Assembly (NCBI GenBank): GCA_027422505.1
Contig: JAPQWV010000017.1
Coordinates: forward strand, 15,873,501 to 15,937,500
From: Craterostigma plantagineum
Lineage: Eukaryota; Streptophyta; Magnoliopsida; Lamiales; Linderniaceae
Length of the DNA: 64,000 bases
Direction of reading: 5' to 3'
In this document: piece by piece, positions 45,312 through 56,753 of the stretch
Layout: every line of letters starts with the position of its first letter
How positions within the stretch are numbered: position 1 is the first letter of the stretch
Made by a program: the position numbers and the translations under genes
Notes under the pieces: generated by a model
What the model saw: only the letters and a program-made list of their open reading frames with translations
What the model was told of the DNA's origin: nothing
The model's database searches: none

Positions 45312-47236
45312 TGTAACGACCCTCACTTTCTAACAAATACTTTGGCGGATTCTCGCAACGCAAGTCGCGGAAGAACCGTTTAAAAACTTTTTCTAAAAAT
45401 AAAATATACTAAAATAAACATCATCTATGTAGTCGTGTATTTACACAGTAGTAGCCCTAAAATATCAAAATATTAAAAATAATAACATCACTCCACAGGT
45501 CGCATCCATGTACCGCCCTACCTCAAAAGTCCGTAGAGTCACCGCCATCAGCCCTCCTAGTCGCGACGCGTATCAACGTCGGACTCGTATGTACCTACAA
45601 CACGTAAACTGAGCTCCTTGCCCAGTAGATGAACATGCATGTATGCAACGTGCGCTCAACCCCCATTCCCAAACACCTCGCAAATGCAATGCACGCTCGA
45701 CCCTCATCACGACCTATCGCCTCTCACAACGCCCCGTGACTCGATACTAACCACGTTCGGGTATCCACTCAGGTCTCGTTAGAGTGGCACTCACCCAGCG
45801 CTCGGGCGGCCAACTCAGGTCACGTTACAGTTAGCTCTCACCCAACGCTCGGGCGGCCAACTCTGGTCTCATCTCACCCACTTATTTCCCATCTCTATCC
45901 TAGGTCGGACTATGCACCTTATAACTGAATCTACGGCACCAACCGTAGAGTCCGAGCGGCACCAACCACTCATCTCGACGGCACCAACCGTCATCAGCGG
46001 CACCAACCACTGATCATACCGGCACCAACGGGTCATATAAAGCCGGGCGGCACCAACCACCTGCTCGACGGCACCAACTGTCATCAGTGGCACCAACCAC
46101 TGATCATACCGGCACCAACCGGTCAAATAAAGCCGGGCGGCACCAACCACCCGCTCGACGGCACCACCCGTCAGGTGCACTAGAACCAACCTCAACTCGT
46201 CTCCGAGTCGACAACCGAAATCGGTCACATCTACCCACACGCGTGCCTCAACGTCGACACCTTAAGGTGTCACCGTGACAACACGGTCAACCTCTCTCAC
46301 TCTGAAGTGTCGTGCACATGCCATGCAGTGAAAATAACAAACATATAACATGCCAGAAATATTTAACACATGTAAACCACGTAGTTCACCAAATCACGTA
46401 AGTCATCGATTCACATAAGTATCACATAATTCACATAACGTTTACGTGCCGTAGGTGAGTTTCACCTACCTTTCCTCCGTAGCTTTTGAGCTTATATTCT
46501 AAACCTGAGGTTGCTGCATCTGTCGGAAAATTTCAAAACATTATTCATTCACAAAAAAAATACAGCAATTCGGTTTTTGCGACAGAAACGTCTAAATTAC
46601 GTTAAAAATGCTAGGAACATCGGATTGAGATGATTCGAGCAGCTATAGAAAGCTGAGAGGATTAGATTTCAACAGCGATAAACCTCAATATCATTGGAGC
46701 AGTTTAAAGAGGTGAAAACAAAGAAGTGCGGGGACAGCTGAATAAAAATTTCTGTTCAGCAGCATAAACCTCAATATCATTGCTGCGCGAATGACACTTC
46801 AAATTAAACATGAACTCAAGAACGAATCCGAAATTCTACAACCATCTTACAAATTGCTTACCTTTAAATCAAGCTCCGATTATGCCAGAACAGTAGAAAA
46901 TGGAGCTTAGGAAGCGCTGGTCTTAGTTGAAGTTTTTTTTCTTTCCTTTGGTCTCCTCTTGCCATGATTGCCCGTGAAGAAATGAAAACGACGAGTATTA
47001 ATGGACAAAACTCTAAGTGGCAATCGGCTTTGGGGCTTAAAAATAAATGTTGAATTGGGCTTTTGGACCAATATCTTTAATTTACTTCCATTAATTAATT
47101 TAATTCAATGTCTTTCTAAACTTACATAATTTATATTTTTAGCCGAAAATTTAGATTAATATTTCGAAATTTCTAAGTTAAAGATTTACTCTGCTAAATT
47201 ACATCAAACCCCGCATTAAAGTTTACGGGTAGTACA
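45312..47236 (-). mobile_element. Solo LTR (1.9 kb) with target duplication GTAGG
   Basis: The minus strand starts TGTACTACCCGTAAACTTT at 47236 and ends GAGGGTCGTTACA at 45312, with GTAGG at 45307-45311 and 47237-47241. It belongs to the same family as 19118 and 21659 (start TGTAATACCCGTAAA, end with CCGCGACTT and GGGTCGTTACA) but is shorter. Both flanks are one coding region (ORF-B), so it is a solo LTR. Inside, 45935-46180 is a tandem array of CGGCACCAACC units. The frames at 45869-46278 derive from this array. Confidence 0.95.
45935..46180. repeat. CGGCACCAACC tandem array inside solo LTR
   Basis: Alternating units such as GGCACCAACCACTGATCA and CGGCACCAACCGTCATCAG, forming a higher-order repeat of about 100 bases. 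Confidence 0.85.
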
Positions 47237-47935
47237 GTAGGACTGGATACTGATGTGCTCTTGGTGCTCTCATAGTCGAAGTTGGCGTAAAACAGCTTGA
47301 CCGCCTCGGGATAATAGTGTTTGTCGATGCTAAGGAATACTCCCATCCAAAGTCTTTTAGCCAGGTGATAACCGTTTCTGGCGGCAACTTGTTGAACGCA
47401 ACACCGCAACCTCTAGCGATATCCATGTTGCTGAAGCTCTTGTAGTTGGTTTTCGCGCTTTTTTCCAGAAAGACGGCTACATCAGGAATCTCATTGGGTT
47501 TGAAAAGATCAATAGATGGTATGTCGGATTCTTCTGGGTTCTGTTTGGGGATGGCTGGACTTCTTCTAGTGGCGATGGAGGTTTCTCAGGAGTTGAAATA
47601 GGTGATGGCTGTTTCTGGGTTTCATCGGGAACTTCTTGGGTTGAAACAGATTTTCAGGCTCGGGTGATGGAGAGCGGTTCGAGTAGGAGTGAGGCTGGCC
47701 TTCTTGCTCTTCTTTTTCTTTTTTCTTGGCAATCTTGGTAGGAGATGGAACTTTCTCGGCAGACTGGGTTTTGCAACGAGTTTTCCGCGCAGAAGTTGGT
47801 GAGGGAGAGACTGGTTTGGGTGATGGAGGAGTATCGGACAAAGCTTCATCAGACATGGGTTTCTTTCGCTTGCGGCTGGATGATTCAGCGACAACAGTTT
47901 TAGTTCCGGCGGTTTTCACCATTTTGAAGATTTAG
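47237..47935 (-). pseudogene. Envelope-position ORF-B, N-terminal part
   Basis: Starts at an ATG near 47922 (MVKTAGTKTVVAESSSRKRK). The N-terminus is Lys/Ser/Pro-rich with basic clusters (RKRKKP, KKKEKEEQE), possibly nuclear targeting. Then come IARGCGVAFNKLP, WMGVFLSIDKHYYPEAVKLF and YANFDYES, a region typical of plant retroelement ORFs downstream of pol (xYPxxVxxFYANF). It meets its other half at 45311 beyond a solo LTR. A frame change near 47560 and one near 47270 are present. No signal peptide or clear transmembrane helix is visible, so a true envelope role is doubtful. Confidence 0.75.
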
Positions 47936-48455
47936 GGTTAAGGAGATGATGATGAAGATTGATGAAGATTGAAATTTGTTCTGAGTTTTTAAAGAAGAAA
48001 GGGTCGGTTTATTTGAGGAAAAGATGAGGATGGATTTTCTAAATTTGAAATTCAAATGGAAGAGGGAAACTGCTAGTCAGATCGTCAGAAATCTCAGAAT
48101 GATTTGACGGGATCTGTTAATTATGGAAAGGATTGGAAGAAAAATTGAATACAAATGAGTTTGAATATTCGAGTTTCCTAAATTAATTCAGAGGCTGAGA
48201 TGAGATCTCTACAAATTTCATCCTAAAATATCGTAACCACATTCTAAGGAAAAATTTGGAGATTAGAGATTCCTAGAATAAATTTGATGGCTAAGGGAAG
48301 GTCTTATGCTGGAATACTACGAATCTATTCCTAAAATACCAAAATCGCACTTAAGGATAATATCTATAGTCTATGGGCTGGAAAATATCTCAGAGTAGGA
48401 TAACTACGAATTTCTACCTAAAATAACATATTATAGAGTAAGTTGCAGAATTAGG
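47936..48455 (-). other. Spacer between copia RNase H and ORF-B
   Basis: AT-rich sequence with no coding signal. It could contain the splice acceptor or internal promoter that a downstream ORF would need, but I see no decisive site. Confidence 0.5.
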
Positions 48456-49960
48456 CGATTTTACTAACCTTATTGCCTCAATTAGGGGCTTCGTGAAGAT
48501 ATCAGCAAGCTGGTCATTTATTCCTACGAATTACACACAGATATTCCCCTTCTGAACATGGTCTCGTATGAAATGATGTTTAACCTCTATATGCTTAGTA
48601 CGAGAACGATGCACGGGATTCTTAGTAATGCTAATGGCACTAGTGCTATCACACAGAATAGGAATTTTGTCATAACCCAAAATTATTTAGGGGTTTGCTT
48701 CATCCAAAGAACTTGTTGACAACAATTTCCTAAGGTCATATATTCAGCTTCGGCTGTGGATAGGACGACAGTATTTTGCTTTCTACTAGACCAAGTTACC
48801 AGGGAATTTTCAAGTAATTGACAAGTTCCACTAGTAATTTTCCTATCTTCCCTACAACCGGCATAGTCGGCATCGGAATATCCATTTAATGGGAATTCAT
48901 CCGTATAAGAATACCACAAACCAAAATTAACAGTCCCCTTGATATATCTAAGCATGCGCTTGACTGCTGTCAAGTGAGATTCCCTAGGGTCAGATTTATA
49001 TCTCGAACACATACCAATAGCAAACATAATATCAGGTCGACAAGCAGTTAAGTAAAGAAGGATTTCGATCATACCTCGATATTGTGTTTGATCAACTGGT
49101 GTACCTGATTCGTCACTGTCTATTTTGGTGGTATGATGCATAGAAGTGGAAATTTCTTTGGAATCACTCATCTCGAATTTTGTCAGTAATTCCTTGTTGT
49201 ACTTCGTCTGGGATACAAATTTTCCATTGTCGAGTTGCTTTATTGCAACCCGAGGAAGTAGTTCAGCTCACCCATTAAGCTCATCACAAATTCCTTTTGC
49301 ATAGACTTAGAGAGTTCCTTGCAAAAGAAGGATATTTAGTACTTCCACATATAATATCATCAACGTAGATTTGGACCAGCAACATATGATCACGTTCATG
49401 CTTAATAAACAGTGTGTTATCAATAGTTCCAATCGAAAATCCCATGTCAATCAGAAACTTACTTAACCTTTCATACCATGCTCTAGGAGCCTGCATTAAA
49501 CCATATAATGCCTTATTTAGTTTAAAATCATGATTTGAAATCCTTCTCTAATGAAACCTGGGGGTTGTTCTACATAAACTTCCTCATTTATAAAACCATT
49601 TAAAAATGCACTTTTTACGTCCATTTGAAAAAGCTTAAAGAATTTAAAGCATGCATATGCAAGTAAGACACGTATGGACTCCAGTCTATCTTGGAGCAAA
49701 AGTATCATCGAAATCAATACCTTCCTCCTGGGAATAACCTTTTGCAACTAACCTCGCTTTGTTTCTGGTGATATTGTTGTGTTCGTCGAGTTTGTGCGGA
49801 AGACTCACTTTGTTCCTATGATGGATTTTTCGTCTGGTCTTTCTACGAGTGTCTACACTTGGCTCTTTCCGAACTGAGATAACTCATCCTCCATGGCAGA
49901 GACCCAAGATATATCGTCTAGAGCTTCATGGACGGTCTTAGGTTCCATCATTGAAAGCAG
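48456..49960 (-). pseudogene. Sirevirus-like copia reverse transcriptase and RNase H
   Basis: Downward from 49960: RT entry EPKTVHEALDDISWVSAM, then QMDVKSAFLNGFINEEVYV, MQAPRAWYERLSKFL and LLVQIYVDDIICGSTK (catalytic YVDD intact). The connection follows (ISTSMHHTTKIDSDESGTPV, YRGMIEILLYLTACRPDIMF), then RNase H with YSDADYAGCREDRKITSGT, STAEAEYMTLGNCCQQVLW, ILCDSTSAISITKNPVHRS and a tail through NDQLADIFTKPL at about 48470. It copies element RNA into DNA. Frameshifts at about 49850-49740, 49510 and 49280, and a stop near 48680, inactivate it. ORF-B follows 0.5 kb downstream. Confidence 0.92.
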
Positions 49961-50100
49961 TACATCGTGAGATTCCTCTGTGTCCTGATTTCGTGCAGTT
50001 GCTCGAGTTTTGATTCCAGATTCGATATTCCCTATCACTTGATCTGTTGGATTACTGGAAGCATGTTTGAATTTTCTGCATTGTTGTGACTTCTTGCGTA
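49961..50100 (-). pseudogene. Copia integrase-RT linker, part 2
   Basis: KKSQQCRKFKHASSNPTDQ, VIGNIESGIKTRATARNQ: the variable linker after integrase. It carries the IGxxxxGxxTR signature that precedes RT in copia elements. It resumes after the LINE fragment at 50101-50393. Confidence 0.8.
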
Positions 50101-50393
50101 GCTGCCCTGCTGGTACTACATCTGGTGCCAGGAGCCTGTTGTCGGAAGCGGCTTTAGGACACCCTCTTATGCCTCTTTTGCCTTTGTTGGAACCTTTGTG
50201 TTCTGCATTGTGTACACGATTTTTGTTGTTTGACTGTGTCTGTTTAGGCGTTGGTCGTGTTGGGACCTTGTGGGTTGTCTGGGTTGCCTTGTCTAGGTGT
50301 TGTCTGGTCGGCACTCATCACCGTTTGGTGCGTCATGAGCGCTATCATGCATGATGTTGTACTCCTGTATTTCCTTTTAATGACATTTTTCCA
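50101..50393 (+). mobile_element. LINE 3' UTR fragment inserted in copia pol
   Basis: CTGCTGGTACTACATCTGGT and GTTTGGTGCGTCATGAGCGC match the LINE 3' UTR at 35200-35460 in order. The fragment ends TGACATTTTTCCAATCAAAAA, where a LINE poly(A) is expected. Copia linker coding lies on both sides (VEPVFDWK right of it, KKSQQC left). It is a very short 5'-truncated insertion. I cannot pair a target duplication with confidence. Confidence 0.8.
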
Positions 50394-51207
50394 ATCAAAA
50401 ACTGGTTCCACTGTATCAATGTTCTCGTCTGTTGGAATATCGTCCTCACTGTCCTTAGTACCCTGTAAACCTGCACAAGGCAAATCCATACCTTTCTCAT
50501 CAGTAGCATCTGCTTTAGAAATCTCATCGAAATTAACATGTATGGATTCCTGAACAGTCAGCTTCATTTTGTTATAGACATGATAGGCTTTAGAATGAAG
50601 ACTAAAACCAAGGAATATCCCTTCATCTACCTTAGAGTCGAATTTTCCTCTCTTATCTCTTTCGTTCAAGATAAAACATTTACATCCAAACACACGGAAG
50701 TATCCTATATTTAGAGCTCAACCATGCCAGATTTCATAAGAAGTTTTCTTTAATAACGGCCTAAGGTAAACGCGATTAGACACGTAACAAGCTGTACTAA
50801 CAGCTTCCACCCAGAACTGTTTAGGAATATCATACTCATGTAACATAGATCTAGCCATTTCCTGTAACACTATTTTTCCGTTCAACTACGCCGTTCTGTT
50901 GAGGTGTTATGGGAGCAGAGAAGTTATGACTATATCCATGTTAATTACAGAATGATGCAAATGACTAACTATCAAATTCTAATTCGTTATCACTACGTAT
51001 CCTACATAAGTTCATTTCTTTTTCATTTTCAAGTCTCTTAACTAGTGATGCAAGTTATCTAGTGCCTCATCTTATGTGCAAAGGAATATCACCCATGTAT
51101 ACCTGGAATAATCATCAACAATGACAAAGGCATATCTTTTACCTCGCAGAGACATCGTCTGAACAAGTTTCAAAAGGTCGAAATGAAGTATGGGAATCGG
51201 TCACTAA
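50394..51207 (-). pseudogene. Sirevirus-like copia integrase
   Basis: Downward from 51207: LHFDLLKLVQTMSLRGKR, YAFVIVDDYSRYTWVIF (first D), IRSDNELEF (second D), then APITPQQNGVVERKN (catalytic E). After the core come MFGCKCFILNERDKRGKFD and GIFLGFSLHSKAYHVYN, the conserved copia C-terminal region, then the linker to VEPVFDWK. The three catalytic acids are visible but stops and frameshifts are frequent between 50700 and 51150. The zinc-binding N-terminus and protease are lost at the LINE junction. Confidence 0.88.
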
Positions 51208-54065
51208 AATATCACAGAAGAGAGAGAATGAATGTACCTGGATGATGTGTAGATGCACAAACCAAACCAAACCTGTAACATGCTACCGGCTCACAACGAA
51301 AAAACAACACTCTAACCCAAGCTAAGGCCTACCAAGCTATGCGCCAAACTCGACGCATTGCCCGTAACTGAAGGTCGTACTTGTGCGAAAGGGTGGAAAG
51401 GCGCATTCCAAGTAAACTCTCAACGTCGGGTACGATATGGCCTGGTATGCGTCGCCTTCCCTCGTGCCACCTCCGGTTGCGCTCGAACTAGATATGATAA
51501 ATCAATGAGCCTAGGGCATGCCGTGGCCCCATCGAAGCTAAGTGTTGTCCCCTCCATCGCCTAGACGCCTAGCGAATTCCCTCCTGCCAGTTAGCACACG
51601 GCCAACCGACCCGCATGTGGGCGCAAACTTACCTAAGGCAGGCCCTAGAGAAGGAGCACTCGAAGAAACAGGTGTTGCGTCGTCTCCAAGATCTGGTCGT
51701 CACAGAGAAGGCAGATATCGTTCCTCGCCGACCCATGTCTTGTCCTTAGTAGCCAACCTATCCCTAATCGCAAGCCAAACAATGAAATCATGTCGAGGTA
51801 TGGAGAGATGCCCGCCAAGTAGATTGCTCCATGGAACCCGATGACGTCGCACCCTCAGACTCTCTCTGACCGATCGAGTCGTAAAACGTCCATCTCCTGA
51901 CGCGATCCAGCGAACCTTATCCTCTATCTCCAGTCGAACAATAGGCAGCAGAGGTGATATCTCCATGTATTCTACTGTAGTTAGAGCCGGCCAGTGCCAC
52001 CCATCCCCATTTATGACGGCGCTCAGCCTTGAGTCTAGTGGTAGACCCATCACCATAGGTCCTCGAGGGAAATGCTCCACCAAAGGGCTCGGGAACAGCC
52101 ATGGGTCCGTCCAGAGGCGTGTGCGATCCCCATTCCCGATACGAAACTCAATCAGGGGACGGATGAGGTGGTGGAGCTTGAGGAGCTTCCTCCAAGTCCG
52201 CGACGTCCCAGAGGTCGGCCTGATGGACCAAAGCGAGGCGTTGTACACCCGAGTGTGGTGAATCCATGTAGCCCAAACCGACGACCCGTCCCTGCATAAA
52301 AGAGCCCACAAAAGACTCATAATCAAGGCCTTATTATCTGTCTCGATCGAGCGAATCCCAAGGCCCCCCTCCTCCTTTGGAGCGCAGATATCCGTCCAAG
52401 CAACCTTTGCGCTTGAACCCCGCCAGAGAAATGTCCGAAATCGAGTTTCAGTTGCCCGAACAATGCCCTTAGGGAGTAGAAAGACCCCCGCCTATAAGTA
52501 TGAAAAGTCAGAAGGACAGATCTAATGAGTTGTACTTTACCCGCATATGAGGGGGACAGATTAGTCCATGAACGTAATCTTCGATGATGCTCGCAAGGAG
52601 GGGTTCACAATCAGCCGTCGTCAGTCTCGATGTAATCAACGTTACCCCCAGATAACGCACGGGTAGAGAGCCCGTCGGGAACCCCATAAGCGCCTGGAGC
52701 AGCCCTTTCAGCGGTTCCGCCCTCGTCGAAACAAACATCTCGCTCTTGTTTATGTTCGCCCTAAGCCCCGATAAAGTGGCGAAAATATCAAGGCTGCCCT
52801 TACAAACATCCACAGAAGCCACATCCGCATGCGAGAACAATAGCAAATCGTCGGCGAAGGTGAGCATAAACATACCAGTTGGCTCACATCGCCAGTGGAA
52901 ACGAAAACAGTTGCTCTCCCTAATTCGTCTGTGAATAGTACATGTAGCACTTCCATTACTAATGTAAATAGATAGGGTGATATGGGGTCACCTTGGCGTA
53001 GACCTCGTTTTCCTTTGAAGTATCCCTCCGGCCGACCGTTAATGTTTATAGAGAAGCACGTGGTCGTTAGGCAAATACGAATCCAGCCCACAGAGGTAGG
53101 GTGAAAATTCATCGCTTCGAGGGTCCTCAATATAAAGTCCCACTCGACCCTATCGTACGCTTTCGCAAGATCCACTTTGAAGGCGACGCACTCGGGAAGC
53201 CCCATGCTATTGTACCCATGACAGATCTCATGGGTTAAGAGAATATTATCCGAGATGCGCCGACCCGGGAAACGCTGTTTGGGTCGGGTGCACAAGGGTA
53301 CCCAAACAGCCCCTCAAGCGATTCGCGAGCACCTTCGAGATGATCTTGTATAAGACGTTACAGTGGTCTGAAATCCTTCGCCATTCTCGGTGCGGTCCCC
53401 TTGGGAATAAGAGAGATAAGTGTTGAGTTAAGCTCACCCAACAAATAACCCGTACGAAAGAACTCCTGAATGGCGTGAGTGATGTCCTCCCCAATAGTAT
53501 CCCAAGCACGCTTATAAAAGACAGCCGAGAATCCGTTGGGCCCTGGCGACTTATTGTCGCCGATAGAGAGCAACGCGTTCTTAATCTCGCGCAGCCGTGA
53601 CCTGCTGTATCATCGCAGCTGATTCCGTTAAGGTTAGCTTCCTTTCGACGTAAGGGGCAACGCCAGTCTGTGAGAGAAGCGCTATCCGCGAAGATTGGCC
53701 CAGAAGATCCATGTAGAATCGTATCAGCTCGGATCTGACTTGACTCTCTCCATCGAAGGTCTCCCCGGCTTCATTCTCGAGTGAATAAATACGGTTGATC
53801 GCACGTCGAGTAGCCACCTTCTTGAAAAAGAAGGCCGTACACTGATCCCCGTCCTTGAGCCACGCTACCTTCGCTCGCTGGGCCAGGGCTGAGTATTCCA
53901 TTTCCACCGCTCGGGCATACGCAAATCGGCACCGCTTCTCAAGGCGTAGTAGTTGTATGTCAATAGGATGCAATGCAGTCCATTCTTGTACGGTATCAAG
54001 GTACTGGCGCGCCTCAACAACGTTCCTGGTAAGATCCCCTTTAGCGAGAAACTTACTAAACGTAT
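51208..54065 (-). pseudogene. 5'-truncated LINE (RT, zf-RVT), minus strand
   Basis: From 54065 down: FLAKGDLTRNVVEARQYL, AKVAWLKDGDQCTAFFFKKV, NKSPGPNGFSAVFYKRAW, RISDNILLTHEICHGYNS, KVDLAKAYDRVEWDF, GLRQGDPISPYLFTLVME and FADDLLLFSHADV (catalytic DD present). Then come WTDICAPKEEGGLGIRSIET, NGDRTRLWTDPWLFP, FPRGPMVMGLPLDSRLSAVI and a degenerate zf-RVT (HLFFECSFSRA, MRRVWRIAW) ending near 51330. The endonuclease and ORF1 are missing. It is related to the LINE at 5-9.7 kb but is a separate copy. Frameshifts and stops make it inactive. No clear poly(A) is seen at its 3' end. Confidence 0.9.
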
Positions 54066-54370
54066 TGTTTCTTTGAGATCGAAATAAATTCACGATTAAG
54101 AAAATTTTCTCGACCGAAAGATTTCAAACATTTTTTTTCCGCTCGTAAAATTTTTCGCTGACAAAGACTTTCTCGCACAAGAACAGTACCTCTTACATTT
54201 TATTTCGACGAATTGATTTTCGATCAAACTCTAAAGATTGAATCGAAAATAATTCTCGACTACTTTAAAAACAAACGCTACTAACTAATTTGCTACTTGT
54301 GAAGCACGTAACATTAGTCCAAACTCTCAAAACAACAAATGAAGATCCTACATCAACTCAAAAAAACAAC
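54066..54370 (+). other. Copia leader remnant, no gene
   Basis: AT-rich sequence with CTCGACCGAAA and TTTCGATCAAAC motifs between a LINE 5' end and copia gag. The LTR and PBS of this element are missing. Confidence 0.5.
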
Positions 54371-56282
54371 ATGGATGCTTACTCGCTTGGTAATGACAAC
54401 CGTCCACCATACTCAAGAGAGGCGAATACACTGTTTGGAGAAGCCGATTTCTGAATTTTATCGAGCTAAAGGAGCAAGGAGAAGACCTTCTCTCATCACT
54501 TGAGCGAGGTCCAGCTCAGTTCTGGGTAAATGTACCCGGTGACAACATTGCAAACCCTCCAATTCTTGCCTTTAGGCGACTCAAAAAGCCTGGGGAATAT
54601 ACTGCGGAGGAAAAAGTGAGAGCTAAAGCTGATCTGATAACCAAAAATACTCTTATGCAAGGGATCCCAAATGATATCTATCGTCAGATCGATAGTATTC
54701 CAACAGCTAAGGGAATGTGGGATGAGCTGCATAAGATGATGCAACGAACAGAAGTCGGTATCAAGGCCAAGAAGGCAACATAGCCTACGATTCCTTTAGA
54801 GCTAAACCGGATGAGTGCTTACATGATCTCTACCAGAGATATCTTACACTCTTGAACGAGATGAGGAAAATTGAAATCACTAAGACAAACATGGAAACCA
54901 ACATCCGATTTCTTTCCTCTCTGCCCTCAGAATGGAAAAAGATATACACTCAAATCCGACAGAATAAAGACCTTGAGGAGTTGGATATCCATGCCATGTT
55001 CGTCAATCTCTCTCAACACGAGGAAGATATAAGCGAGATTCAGAAGGAGCAGATAGGCAAACTTATAGACGACTTAGTTGCCCTAGTCTCGGAGAAGAGA
55101 TGCTCAAAACCACGAAAAGTGAAAATCGTAAGGCCTCCTACCCCTACATAGTCTGGAGACGAATCAGATTCAGACTTGGAGCCTAATATGAAATTGCTGG
55201 GAAAGAAGTTGGCGTTAATTGGAAAAATGATGAGCAAACAATACTTCAAGAAGAAGTCCTCATCATCAGCCAATCGACTTCGGACCTCAAGCTCAAAGAA
55301 CAAAGAAGATGTACCTGAGACCACCGAAGTCAAGAACATCAAAGAACACTTTAACTGCGGAAAACTGGTCACTATGCCAGAGAATGTACTATCCCAAGGA
55401 AGAGAGACGCCAACTACTACTCCAGGAAGCTTCAACTCACAAAACAGAAGGAAGCTGGAGTAGCATTAATGGCAGATCAAGACCACTGGCTTGAGGACAC
55501 GTCCAGCTCAGACGAAAAGAATCTAGCCGTAATGGCCCGCCTAGAAGAACCTTCGGACGCCGAAACCTCAGACCCGACGGACGAAGACCAAGCATCTGTA
55601 TCCTCTCAGGAGGTAGTTTCCCCTTCTACATTATTGACCATGTTAGAATCGTATCAACTAGCATACACTAACATGAAACGTGAGCAGAAAAGCGTAAAGG
55701 AAGTAGAGAATAAACTAGCTAAGTCACAGGAGAAAATTACTAGTCTCGAATCAGAACTTAGGAGCTCTAGTTCAAAAATAGAAGAACTTACTAAGAGCTT
55801 ACATTCTAGTGAGACTACAAAGCATCAGATAGAGCAGCATGATTTAAAAATTAAGACTTAGAAGACATGCTAGAAAATAACTATAATTGTTTGGTTAGAA
55901 ATCTCGATGAGAAAGCTAACCTCAATTGTAGGTTAACAGAAGCTACCACTAAGATCACCAACCTAGAAGTCGAATTAGATAATTCTAATTCTAAGGTTCG
56001 TGAACTTATGAATGATCTAGATGCCTGTAAAGCCGCCAAATTGACACTGGAAAAAAATTTTGCTCTATTAGGAAGCTACCAAAAGAAATAGATGTGGAAG
56101 AAGAAGCCAAGAGAAAAGCCAAGACTAGGGCTGACTTTCTGTTTTCTTACACCAATTTGAATCAAAGTGACAAAACTAGGGAACTACCCAAGGGCTGGAC
56201 CTTTGAATCAATTTATCTTCCCGAAGATCGTTCTAAATTACAGGAAGTGAATGTTCATCATTCTGAAAATTCTCTCTACATA
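54371..56282 (+). pseudogene. Sirevirus-like copia gag: core, zinc knuckle, coiled coil
   Basis: Starts MDAYSLGNDNRPPYSREANT. A frame change leads to FIELKEQGEDLLSSLERGPA, FRRLKKPGEYTAEEKVRAKA, IPTAKGMWDELHKMM, FRAKPDECLHDLYQRYLTLL and FLSSLPSEWKKIYTQIRQ, the copia gag (UBN2-type) core. Near 55350 a knuckle reads FNCGKLVTMPENVLS, where CxxCGKxGHYARxC is usual, so a Cys and the His are altered. A long coiled coil follows (VKEVENKLAKSQEKITSLES, NLEVELDNSNSKVRELMN), usual for the long gag of Sireviruses. Stops at about 54783, 55150, 55460 and 55860 interrupt it. The part after the LTR at 56283 continues the same gene. Confidence 0.87.
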
Positions 56283-56748
56283 TGTGATGTCCGTGGCTGA
56301 TGAGGGCGGGGAGTGATCGCCGGTGCCTGAGAGGTGCACGGACAAAGAGCGGCTCCTGGCAGGCTTCTAGGCGAAGGGGTACATGAACGAACCGATCCTA
56401 CACCCGAATGAGAGGGGATCCTGAGACTGACAATGTATGGGAGTGTCACTCTAAGAATCGAGTAAGAGAATTGATAGTACTACTCATATCACCAAGGTCG
56501 ACCTGCCTTTTCGGGAGTCCATTATAGAAACACCGAAGTTAAGCGTGCTTGACTTGGGGCAATCTAGGGATGGTTGACCCCCTGGGAAGTTTCTTAGGGT
56601 ACGTGTGAGCGAGTGCACGAAGCACGCTGAAAGGTTAAATGCCGATACAGTTGGGCCAGACTATCATTCGGAGTGTGGTGGGCCCAACCCTATAGGTCCC
56701 GTAGGGACCGATGCTACAGTGTCACCTGGTATGGGACGGGATGTTACA
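56283..56748 (+). mobile_element. Cassandra-like solo LTR containing 5S rRNA sequence, duplication ACATA
   Basis: Begins TGTGATGTCCGTGGC, ends GGGACGGGATGTTACA, flanked by ACATA at 56278-56282 and 56749-56753. Its interior (56531-56590) resembles 5S rRNA. Cassandra elements are non-autonomous TRIMs with such 5S-derived segments in their LTRs; the name is inferred from this feature. The 466 bases are longer than the usual 240-350 of Cassandra LTRs. The insertion interrupts the coiled-coil gag of a copia element. Confidence 0.87.
56531..56590 (+). pseudogene. 5S rRNA-derived segment with polymerase III internal boxes
   Basis: CCGAAGTTAAGCGTGCTTG then AGGGATGGTTGACCCCCTGG GAAGT. In plant 5S rRNA the corresponding parts are GCAGTTAAGCGTGCTTGG and GGATGGGTGACCTCCTGG GAAGT. 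The A box and C box are nearly complete; the flanks are not 5S. It is not a 5S gene because both ends of the 120-base RNA are missing. Confidence 0.88.
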
Positions 56749-56753
56749 ACATA

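Noticed and set aside
45869..46278. Frames of 123 and 63 codons with repeated AARLY/TGWCRYDQW or HQPP units
   Set aside because: Products of the CGGCACCAACC tandem array inside a solo LTR.
47194..47426. Two alternative minus-strand frames for ORF-B
   Set aside because: Only the frame with DKHYYPEAVKLF fits the domain pattern; the overlapping frame contributes only upstream residues (IARGCGVAFNKLP) before a frameshift, so they were merged as one broken gene.
56531..56600. A functional 5S rRNA gene
   Set aside because: Only the internal promoter half is present; the 5' 35 bases and 3' end of 5S rRNA do not match, and it sits inside an LTR with target duplications.
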